NCBI GenBank assembly: GCA_009869945.1
Contig: WIXG01000114.1
Span: 142,382-206,381, forward strand
Length of the DNA stretch: 64,000 nucleotides
Direction: 5' to 3'
From: Mesaphorura yosii
Taxonomy: Eukaryota > Arthropoda > Collembola > Poduromorpha > Tullbergiidae
The translations under genes were made by a program, and so were the position numbers. Positions within the stretch are counted from its first letter, which is position 1. The number at the start of each line of letters is the position of its first letter. A model generated the notes under the pieces. The model had not been told where the DNA came from, ran no database searches, and saw nothing but the letters and a program-made list of their open reading frames with translations. Positions 27,601-39,600 of this stretch are shown piece after piece.

Positions 27601-30600
27601 GGAATGTGGCTGACGTTCGTTCGATAGCAGAATGAAGCGTCTCTCGGGCGTTGCGGATCGCCGAGTTTTAACGAACAACTGATCGATTCCAAGTGGTGTT
27701 TGTTTACGACGTCGATTTCTAATTATAATTATTGAGCTGGCTGGATGACTGGTGTCAAATTCGAAAACAAGGAAAGTATCACCGCCCATAAAACATTCAG
27801 AGGCTTGCAAGCTTACAGACGTCCTAATATTTTACGTGCATTTGCGGCACTAAAAGCTTTCGTAACTTTCTCGTGAAACGTGCAACGTGTAAAAGCAAAA
27901 CGTGGCGTGATGTTCAAAGCAGCAAGTAGTAGCTCGTAGGTGATGACAAGAATTGGAACTGATATTTCAATTTACTTCCTTTCTCTTCCCATTACGACCA
28001 GATTCCCCAGATTTTATTTTTCCACTCCAGCATCCTGTGCCAGCACCTTTTCCTTATTTTGCATTGTCCTGATTCGCCTTCGTTTCTATTTATGAATGCG
28101 TCTGCAGGTCTGCACTTTGCTTTCATCTGAGCCGTGCCGTGTCGAGAATATTGAATTTTATTCCGTGACGATAAACAGCGAAGAGATGAAGTTGATGATG
28201 ATGCTGACGCTCTGCCAAGCCCACACGCTTCATTGCATTGCCGCAATAACATTCACATCCACAACTAACATACCTCCATTTTTTCCTTTTTAATAGATTT
28301 CCAAAAGTTGGAGAGAGAAGCCAGAATTTGCAGAAAACTTCAGCATCCTAATATAGGTGGGTGTTGCGCGCTCGCGCTGGCGATGCTGGCAATCTCGATT
28401 CAATCTCTTCATCAGATACCCTTGGTAAACTCGTCCGCGTCAGAAAAGTTTCCGAGACTTTCTTTATATATTTTTATTACATCATTAGTGCTGACTTTCT
28501 TCGTGAAATATTATTTTCAATTTATCGTCTGTTTTCCTCTCACTTTATAATAATAACGACGCGTTCTAAATTTTCATACTCTGCAATAACTCGAAATGAA
28601 GTGAGCGAGACGTTATTATCATGTTATGCGCAGATCGCGCACGGCCGCCATTATCTGGTGGTCATGGACATGGCTGCTGCCATTTCCAGTTATCATTGCT
28701 ATTATTATTATTTGGACTGCAGTCTATTTTTTGTCTATTCAAGAATACAGCGAAAAAGTAATGCAATAACGTCGCATTAGCCAAACTCAGCCAGTACAAA
28801 AATTCCTCATATTTTTCTTGGTGAACGCTCTCGTCTGCACTTCGTATTCACTAATTTTAAAATATTCTCTCGTTTTGCTCCCCAGTGCGACTACACGACA
28901 GTATTCAAGAAGAAAACTTCCACTACCTCGTCTTTGATCTGTAAGTCCCACTGTTTAATCAGCTTGGCGTAGTTCGTGTCGGCCTCCTCTGCTTTTTATC
29001 TGCAGTGCACCCTTGACTTTCTCTTTTTGAAATAATTCTATGCGCAAAATAAATAATGAACTACGGAAGTTGTGCTCCGTGAAACGAGCCCGCGCCAGCG
29101 CTGTAAATTTATTCAAAAGGCCTTGCCTTATTTCCATTCGTACCTCTTTTATGGCCCGTTTTTTGGCAGAAGTCTCCAGGCCGAATTGGGCCTCGTGCTC
29201 ATGTTTATTGTACGGCTTTCGCGTACTAATTACTTACAGATGTACTCTAAGTGTGCCCTAATTTTTCTCGCGCAGTGTGACCGGAGGCGAGTTGTTTGAA
29301 GATATCGTCGCACGAGAGTTTTACTCAGAAGCCGACGCTTCGCACTGCATTCAGCAGATTCTCGAGAGTGTAAATCATTGTCACACGAATGGTACGTATG
29401 CGTATTGGCTAACGAATATCAGAGTTTGTTTCTAATTCCACGTTCTTATTTACAGGTGTTGTACATAGGGATCTTAAGGTAAGTGCAATTATGATATGAG
29501 TTTGGCTCTGGTGTCTAGAAGAGGAAAGAAGAGTCGAGAGAAAGCATCGCCAATATTATTAGTGCTTCAGTTGGTGTGCGAATAATAAGAGATTTCCATT
29601 AAAGTAATGAATTTTCTCATGCCTGCTTTTGTCTACGACGGCGATCAAGTGAAAGTCAGTCCCATCTCCGTCTCGCATTGTCGCATTCGTCCGTGCGTAT
29701 CTTTTCCCGTGTCCGCACTGCACCTTTCCATTGCGAGAGAACAACGCAATCGCAATCTTTATGTACATGTGGACGGTGTTAGTTTGACAAGTCGTGGGCC
29801 GACTCTCCTCTTCTTTTCCTCAATAGATTAAGCGCCTAATGTACTATATGGCAGATTAATTATATGAAGTTGATGATGATGCCTGTCTCGCTTGTTTTGA
29901 TTTTAGCCAGAGAATCTACTCCTGGCTAGTAAAGCCAAAGGTGAGTAATTTATTGAACAGTTATAAGTTAAAACAAGTTAATGGTAAATGTATGTACGTT
30001 GGGTTACAAATGATCATTTTATTAACTTTTTATTAAGGTGCTGCTGTCAAGTTGGCTGACTTTGGACTTGGTGAGTAAAGTAGAGTAATTCGCTGACTCA
30101 GGCTCGCTGTGCACGGAGAAAATGTAAATATGCACTGTTAAATTTGTGTTTTTACAGCTATTGAGGTTCAAGGGGATCAACAAGCTTGGTTTGGTAAGAC
30201 AGTGCTTTTGATTGTAATCGGCTGTGCGTATTGCGATTTTCAATATTCAATCATTGCTCTGTTTCGTTTCGTTCCAGGTTTCGCTGGTACGCCAGGTTAC
30301 CTGAGTCCAGAGGTACGTGCATTTTGACATACGTACATAAAAGTCAATTCTATAATCGAGGACAACTGCTATTATATTTGCTTTCTTTCTCTTTCTTCTC
30401 TTTCTCTTCTCGTATTACACACGTGTAGGTCTTGAAAAAAGAACCATATGGCAAGCCTGTGGATATATGGGCGTGTGGTGAGTAATGTTTCACTTTGTCT
30501 TTGGCATGCTTTGACCAAGCGACCAAACTCCCCATCACATATCATACACCTACTAAACGTAATACGCTAGCAAGTGAAAACGTTAGCAATTAACGTGCAA

Positions 30601-33600
30601 CGTGCACAGGACGATCAAAGGCCCTAAAACGGTGCCGTGCCTTGTCGAGTCGACGTGACCGCGCAACTCACTTTCACCCTACCTCGTAACTCAACTAATA
30701 TTCTAACCAAAATAATGTTTTAATTAACTTCCATGATGTGTTCGCTCATTATTCGCATGGTTAGCGCCATCGTATTGCAGACTTTCATTTTTCGCATTTC
30801 GTGTAGACAAACACACTCCGGCTTGGCTGTGGTTTTAATAACAAATATTTCGTAATGATTAATAATGTACGCATACACAAAAATAACAGCGGCACGGCAT
30901 GGCCCGGCCTGGTCACGGCAGCCTATTAACCAGAAAACAAACAGAAAGCGAGGAATAATAATGATGTTGTAACTCATTTCATTGGAGAACAAAGGCTACA
31001 TTTTTCTGCTATCTACCACACCCATTCCTGTTTCATGCCGTAGTGTATGCTAGGCTCTAGTTTTTCGGCACTGACAAGTACTGGTGCGGCCAAGCCAGGC
31101 AGAGTTTGATATCATCATCATCGTAGCATTGTGTACGTAAGCTCCAGGCCAAAATCTAGTCTTGGCATGGCAGGGCTGCGACTGAGACTGTGACTGGGTT
31201 AACTAGACTCCAGACTCTACTTTATTTACACTTACATAAAATGAAACAATGCGGCATGGGAAATTCTTAGAATATTTGCCAAACTCGGCCCAGGAAGTCC
31301 CATCCTAAGCCATGAGCATTTTAATAATACCAGAGCTCTACTTTCATTTTATGGCACGAGAGAATACACGCCACAGCCACACGCGGCACGCGGCTTTACA
31401 ATTACATTACCCTGGATTATGGGTCATTATGGTCCTGCTGCTCCGCTCTGCGCCGCGTATAGCGAGTGAAAAGTTGAATTATCTGAATGGTCCTGTATTA
31501 ATCCTTTTTATTATTACAGGAGTAATATTGTACATTTTGTTGGTTGGCTACCCACCTTTTTGGGTAAGTGTGCTGCCTTACTTCTTACGTCTAGGTCTAG
31601 CAGCAAAGTTTTAGTCTGTCAAATTCTTAATTAGTTTGCCAGTTCTGACACTTGAAACAGCTTCAGAATGAATTCAGAGCTTTCCTTTCATTTTAAATAA
31701 AGCATGGCTATTAAATGTATTTAATATTCTATTTATTGAATTACAGGATGAAGACCAACACAGATTGTATGCTCAGATTAAATCGGGTGCTTATGATGTA
31801 AGTTCCTCCTCTTTGTATTTGCATTTGTTATTTGCTCCGGACCGACAAAGCGCTCTGTATTGTGCGTAGGCGTAGAATAATAATCGTGATATTCTATTAC
31901 GCACTTTTTACTCTCGCGTGTAAAAGATAAAAGCACAAAGCAGTGAGAACGAAGAGACAAGAATTGTTATGTTCTTAAATTTGCGATTATGACGTCTGCC
32001 TTTTTGCCCTGCCTGCAAAGTTTACGATCATTACGCGCTATTTTTTCTTTGTTTTGCAGTATCCATCTCCGGAGGTAAGTACAATTTGCATTATCATTTT
32101 GCAGTATCCTGAGGTGAGTACGATGTCTTTTATTAAAAGAGACCAACGACTTAAATTAAGAACGCAAGGTGAGGTTTAGGAACCCGAAAGAGGAATTAAC
32201 AAATTGAAATACCTGAATATGGTTCGATCAACTGAGTTAGTTATTGTTACGCGCTACGAATTTGCCCAGGGGTCCCTCCTTAGTAGCAGATACTTGATTT
32301 TTGACAGGAATGACCTTTTTCTGTGACTTGAGACTTGAATGAATAACTTTTGGTTTTTCGACTAAATGAAGCTTTGGGTAAAAAGGAAGATTTCCAGCGT
32401 TGTGTGATAATTCGCATCCAGGACGGCAAAATAATTGCAAGTTGTGTTTTGCTGATGCAGCTGCGAAATCTTCTATGGTCATTCCATGGAGTTGGGCCGC
32501 ATGTTCTTCAATCTTTTCATTGACCAATTTAAATGAAATTCGTTTCTGTTCTTCGGATGAAGTCCGAGTTTCCAAGTAAGACATGAAAATCTGCAATAAC
32601 AATTATCAGAGTTAATGCATTTTGAAAATCTTCATTCACTCTTATAACCTACTAAGTTAATAACCTGAAACCAGCATTCTGTGAGTTCTTGCCTTGCCTT
32701 ATTCATTGTGTCATCTGGTTGATCAAAGACGATCTCGTGAACCAATACTGGGATTAGTCCATGCTTCCGACAAAATTTGCTAACGTTTGAATTTTCATCT
32801 GCATGATAACAATGCGGTCCTGATGACTTATTCTTGCCAGTGTATACAGGAACGACATAATCCGTATCCCATTTGGTATCCAGGAACTCCCATGTGTTCG
32901 CAACAGCGTTTTCAGGCAGCATCATAAAAAAATATAGAACTCTCTTCAGGTCATTCTTCTTGTAGCGTGATTCACTTGTTAGAATCTTGGAATCTTTCTC
33001 GCATTCTTGTCTTAAAATTGGTAATGGTCCATCAGTTTGAGAATTGAATTTAACTCCAACTAGAGCATTTTTTCTTGTTTTTTAATGTTCGAGTTTTCAC
33101 TCGTGAAAACCAGAGACTTTTCTTTCACAAAGACTTCTTGTTGTGTACAACAGAGTATTAAAATTTACAAACTGCGCGGAAAAAAGACGGAGGTTGACCG
33201 ACACATTTCGTACTGTTCACAATTTATTAATTGTCTTTATTCAACAGTGGGATACGGTGACTCCTGAGGCTAAAAACCTCATCAACCTTATGCTTACGTA
33301 AGCAAAAATAAATTCTCCTTTGGTAATAAAAATCGTAGGTAGTTAACATTAATGAATACTAGCATAGGGGTCAGGCTAGAGCCTCCTCTAGAATACCATT
33401 TCTTAAAATATTAACTTCATATGCTGATTGCAGAGTTAATCCAAATAAACGAATCACTGCCACGGATGCATTGAAACATCCATGGATTTGCGTAAGTTTC
33501 TACACGAAATTAATTGAAACTACGTGCGTGTATTTGAATAAGAGCATGAACGTGTGCTTGACTTGTCTGCATTGCAGTGGTTCAAGTCCAAGTACACGAG

Positions 33601-36600
33601 TACACGTGCAATGATGCTCTTTCCTGGCAATCTGTACAATGCTTTCTTTTTCTCTTTTACAGCAACGTGAACGCGTGGCTAGTCTTGTTCACAGGCAGGA
33701 GACAGTAGACTGTCTCAAGAAGTTTAATGCGAGACGGAAACTGAAAGGGGCCATTCTAACAACCATGTTGGCGACCAGAAATTTTTCAAGTACGAACGAG
33801 TTTTTGTTCATATCACCATATCTTACAGAATTTGCGCGAGCGAGAGCTTCTTGTTTTCTCAGCCGATCCGATACGAAGCCCGAAGGCGTACTCACGCGAC
33901 CCCGCATTTTTTCTTTTCTCCTTCGCAGGTCGTAGTATCGTAACCAAGAAGGGAGATGGAAGTCAAGTGAAAGAATCCACAGACTCATCAACGACCATTG
34001 AAGACGATGATGTGAAAGGTAACGCAAAAGTTGTTTTCATACTTTTTCTTACTCCATGAGACCGGAACGTATAACAAAAGGCCTTTACAAAAGCCAAAGC
34101 CAACTTTGATAATTTATCTCGGGTATAATTCTGCTTCTAGTCTTCGTATCTTTCTTTCGTAGTGTAGCAATTCGTAGTCGGTAGTGGTAGTGGAATAGTC
34201 ATTAGTTAGTGTGGTAGACGTTTCTTTTCGTAGCAATTTACGTAAGCAGTCGTCGTCGTCACCGTGTGCGTATTTTTATCCTTTGCGTTGGTAGAGTTCC
34301 TGTAATAACAATTATTAATACTTGCCATTGGCAAAGCTCAACCGAGCAGCGAAACCGATACCCGTTCCGGGGTTGGTTGTTCTGTGACGGAGAAAGATAA
34401 GAGAGATCAATATCTGACATTTCTCTCTTCAAGTACAGTACAATGGGTTGGGGATTTAACACACTTAACAGATCCGGTGTTCTTTTTCTGTATTCATCTT
34501 CTGCTGCATGTGAGGTGGTGTTCTCTCTTGTTTTTTGCCTATTTTGAGTTACAGTCGCTGGGTGTGTTTGTCATTGTTCTCGGTATTGTGCTGGGCATTA
34601 ACAAATCTACTCTGATTCGACTATTTCAAGTACATCACGACCACGCACTCGTGGTGCGCGTGGTGCTGGTCAAGTGTCAACTTATTAAATAGTTTTGGCG
34701 TTACAAGATATAATACTCACTATTTTGAATTGATGACCGTGTGTGTTGTTGGTTGGTTATTATTGTCACTGTAGAAGAACAAACATCGTCCTCACGTCAA
34801 GGCAAGGGAGGTGTCGATAGAACTTGTACCGTCATTCTTAAAGAACCCGAAGGTAATTGTACTTAAAGAATGCAATCTTAGAAGAGACAGCCGTAAAGAA
34901 ATGCACACTTTTGAACCCGCCTTATTTGGTTACTTTTGTTCATTCTTTCGTCACACATGCAAAGATATTATTACCTTACACCTTCTTTTGTTACCGTCCC
35001 TTCGTCTCCTCCACCTCCTAGTCCAACGTCCAACTTTCTTCTCTTCTCACTAATTAGACAGTGTGAATCAAGCCAGTACGTGTGACACCGTAATCGTAAT
35101 ACGATCTGTATGTTTGTTCCTCTCCGTGTCGGTCGAGTTGAGTCCAACTACTTCAACCACTCCGTGTGAGTCAAATACATAAAGCCGTGTGACCGTGTCG
35201 TGCCAAAGTAGAATGTAGAAAGTAAAGCTAACTAACAATAGTTACGTTACATTTGCATTGCATTGCACTAAGGATCTTTCACTCTCGAGAAAGATCCCGC
35301 AATTAAAAGGACAATCAGGACTGATCCTTTATTCAGTAACAAAGCCATTTTAGTGCGTGAAGCTTGCCTATCCGGTCTACGCCTTTGGTAGTTTTGAATT
35401 TCATTTTGACTAACACTGTGTTTGCTGTTTGGTCTTTCCTTCTTCGTACCTGAATCTATTCACCATTCAGATATATTTTTGACTATTCTGGTTTGAAACT
35501 GATCTTTTTGAAGACTAAATTGGGATACAACGCAGTTCGATCTCTTTTTTTTGCTGTGAGTCTTGCCTTTTGTAACCGTAACTGTAACTAATAACAAACA
35601 AACTTTCATCGTGGCTGTGATCACGAAGCACTTTCTTGTAACCTTACTTTTGTATTTCTAATCCCATCTTCTGATACACCGAGTCTTGATAATTACCACC
35701 ATTTTACCGAGTATAAATACGAGCTGACTAATGCGCAGGAAATTCTTCCACTCCATACGCGACTCCGCAGTCATCGCCAGTTTTTTCTGTAACCGCTCCA
35801 AGCATAGTAGCCGTAGCCGAAAGTTTCAAGCCAATTGCCAATACAAATGCTCAACAAGGTTAGCCTTTTAAACGTGCGTGCCGTTTCTGTTCTGTTTTCT
35901 CCTACTTTTCAATTTGACATATGCCATTTCTGTTGTGTTCTCCATTCGGTTCCATATTTCAATCCTTCTTTAAATTCATTCCGTTATTTTGAGGTTTCTT
36001 TTCTATTATTGCATGCTGCTCTGACTCCGAAAACGCTCGTAGAATTGCCAGATCGTGCGCTGGTTGTTGAGGCTGAGACTGACGATGAGCTTGACGTTGT
36101 TGTTGATGGGAACCGGGCGGCCGCGGCCGGAATGACCAGAATAAGACTCTCGGGTCATGCTGCTGAGTGTGCTGAGTGTTGTTGCAGTAGCCACACGTGT
36201 ACCTCGTTCTAGTTCCCCAGTAGCATAGAGCATAGCGAATAGCGTCAGTGTACAAGGGCCGTGGTGTAGTGAGCAGTGCTCATGATATGAATGAATATCG
36301 TACGAGTTAATAAAGGCATGACAAGTTGTAATAATCATTAAAGGGAAAATTTAATTCAGGCAGAACATGAATGACTGAATTTCAAACGAAGGCCTAATAG
36401 GCTTGAAACGACAGCGTTTTCTTCTGTCTGACAATTGGAAAATTGCTTTAGAACACAGCAAGCGTACAAACCGACAGCACGCTCGCTACGGACTGCAGAC
36501 ATGTCGCAGTCGCGACTTTAGCGCTCTTGGCTTTTGCCATTGCCATTAGTACTGTATGTCAATTTAATTATGATTAACAAAGGAATATAAAATTCCCCGG

Positions 36601-39600
36601 AGAATGTCTGAGCCTTGCCTTGCCTTGCCTTGCTGAACCAGTGAACAAAGCGCACTCGACTTGTACGTACTCGTCTTCTTTGAGTATTTCTGTTCTATTA
36701 CTAATGCCGGACTGACTGTGCTCTGAACTCCGCATCTATATGTATGACGGGTATGGTTGGTACCCATTTTCTGGAATTTCTGGTGCACTGCACGGAACGG
36801 CAAGCGTTCCAATTCAGTACCCGTACCCTGCCTGTATGATTGTGCCAGTGAGTGAGTGACAGACCTGACTTGTTCTTTGTTGGTCATTGAATGCGAGATT
36901 CTCTCATTTTGTCTGCACTTTCTTCTATGCCACTGCCACTTGATCTTAAAGTCACACCTCACGTTTTCTCCTGTCATTTTCACACTTTTGTTTGTACACG
37001 TTTGTGCTGCCATTCAGCGCTGCGTGAGTGTGCCCATACTCCTCGAGCTGTTGATTGTTCATGATGCCAAGAATTGTCAAATTTATGCAATTTTTCTCTT
37101 TTCTCTGTTTTTTATGTTTTTGTATCCATTCTTATTCCAAATCTTCTCTCTCGCTTGAACTTCCGTCAAATCTTGCACACTGTCGCTCGCAAAACCGATC
37201 GAATCGAATCCATACTCGAACGATAAAAGAAATCCGCCACTCATCCTGTGGAAACGCTTACATGCAATGTAGTAGCGGAGTGAGTGGTGGCGGAGCGCTT
37301 GTCGGTTCAGGTAAACAACACACATTAATCTTACCGTACTAATCAATTGTATTGAGCCTCACATGCAATGCAATCCGACTCACTTGATCTAGTCAGCGAA
37401 AGCTAGCGTAGTGCTGCAGTGCAGAAGTGATTTTCGTAGCTTTTCTCGTTTTGCATTTTGCCAGTTTCGTGGGGTACATTTTCATTTCTTGCAACTCCTC
37501 TTTATGCATAATCCGCGTAATGTAATGTAATGGTAGAGTAGACTCACTTTGATCTCTTGGCAAGTAGAATGCGATTGAATTTATAAGTCAGCTCTTCTTC
37601 GTGCATTGATTCTTATTTTTGCAATGATAGTTCTTTTTCTCTTGAGAGAGCACCATCGAGTGACACTTTCTTTCCCGCAAGTAACGAACGAATAGACGTA
37701 GCAGAAATGTCGCAATTAATTACGGATTACGTCGGCGACCAAGCAGACCCGGCCACCAATTATCCCTCCTATTAATCTACTCTGAATTCTTTCGTCTAGC
37801 TCGGAAAGCTGAGATAATCAAAATGACAGAACAAATTCTTGAAGCGATCTCCCTCGGAGATTACGACGCGTACACGTAAGTGGACAATAACACTCATTAT
37901 CCATCCAATTTATAACGCTGCGGCCATTAACTGGAAGTACCAGTCGGTGGTCGTCTTGAGATGGGTCTTGCGATGGAGTTTCTTACTAATTTTTGTTCTT
38001 TTCCCGCGACCCGTCGCTCCCGCAGGAAACTGGCGGATCCTCACATGACATCGTTCGAACCAGAAAGTCTAGGAAACCTCGTTGCGGGTATTGAGTTTCA
38101 CAAATTTTGGTTTGATTATGATAATGGAGGTACTTCAACTAATAGATTAAAGTCCTCTTTCCTCTTTATTTGTACGCTTTCCCTCACTTTTAGGTGGAAA
38201 GTCAAAGTTGAACACGACTCTTCTGAACCCACACGTTCACGTAAGTTTACTGGCTTGGTTTTGGAACAAGGGACAACGCAACAACACAGTAACCTGAGTA
38301 AATGACTAACCAACTATCAAAGATGTATTTGAGTGGTAAGACTAAACGCTAAGCAAGAATTTTTCACCGAGGAATTAATTCTCATCCATGTGCGAATCTT
38401 CATGTTCTTCGAGCTCGAATTTTAGAGGTCTGATGTCTTCTGTGCGGCAATGAAACAATCCAAAGTAAGGTCTTTTCTTTGTGTTGTGATTTCTTGAGCA
38501 GTTCTCCTCCACGCACATCAATTCATGATTTTGTACAGCTAACACACACGCATCATGTTTATCATCTTCCGTTAACAATGTTTGTACGTTGGAAACTTCC
38601 TCCATCCTCCTATTCAAACAAATCCATTGCGCCTTTCGTTGTGACTTCATCACTGTTGCACGGTATTTACCCGCCAGCTGTAATCAAAGTAATGTAAGTT
38701 AGTTGATTAATTAAAGTGAATAATAGTGAAAAACACTTACAGTCCAGAAGGCTTCCGCTCGTGAGAGTTCCAGATCAGAATTTTACAATTCTCGATTAAC
38801 TTCAAATGCTACTTTTCCGCTTGAAACTGCTTCCACTAGAACACTCGATTGCCTAGTCTTATGATCTTCCGCAATGTCATGAGCCTTGTCGCCCCCAATG
38901 ATCGTTCTTCTCCCGACATAGTATAAGATGGTACAGCCTGGATTTCCTACATTATTTCGGATGTATTGCAGCAACCCAAGTTCCTTAGCTGACGGGTCAA
39001 CCACAACGACGAAGTACAACTCCCATCTTGTTTTAGTACGAGCAACTTCATACTGGTTGCTCAATGTCTTCAAAAGTTGCAGCTCGAGTTCTGACTTAAT
39101 CCTTTCCGACTCATTTGAGTGTTGAGAATCACGTTGTTCATTCACAGGAATTGTGTCTGCATTAGCATCAAGTAGGAATGAAACTCGCTGTCTGCATTGA
39201 CTAAAAATTGAACAAATGATTACTTTAGTTGGAGTGATATGAAGGTGGAAGTTCGATTACAGTTGCTTTCACGTGTTTTTAACTGTGCTTCAGTGAAGAA
39301 GGTGGTCTTACATAAAGGGCACTGGAATCTTGGAAAGCCTCCTGACGCTGCCGCTTGCGTTTCTTCCATTTGACGTTCATTTTCCCTTTTAGCCTTACTC
39401 TTGTTCTTCATATTATTGTACTTAGTTGGATTGTTCTTCATTGCTCTGCCAGCCCTGGCATTGGCGGCTTCACGCAAGTTTCTGTAACACTTGACGCAAT
39501 GACCTCGAATGGCACATCTAGCTTTCTCCTTGGTCTTGAATGACTTCAATTCGACGACATACTGGCAATTGTTGCACTTGAACTTGTGTGACATTGTCTC

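Noticed and set aside
36018-36212. Possible further CaMKII linker exon (acidic, [17 protein letters not shown])
   Set aside because: No convincing acceptor/donor pair in phase 1/1 and no similarity to known linker exons; antisense frames are also open.
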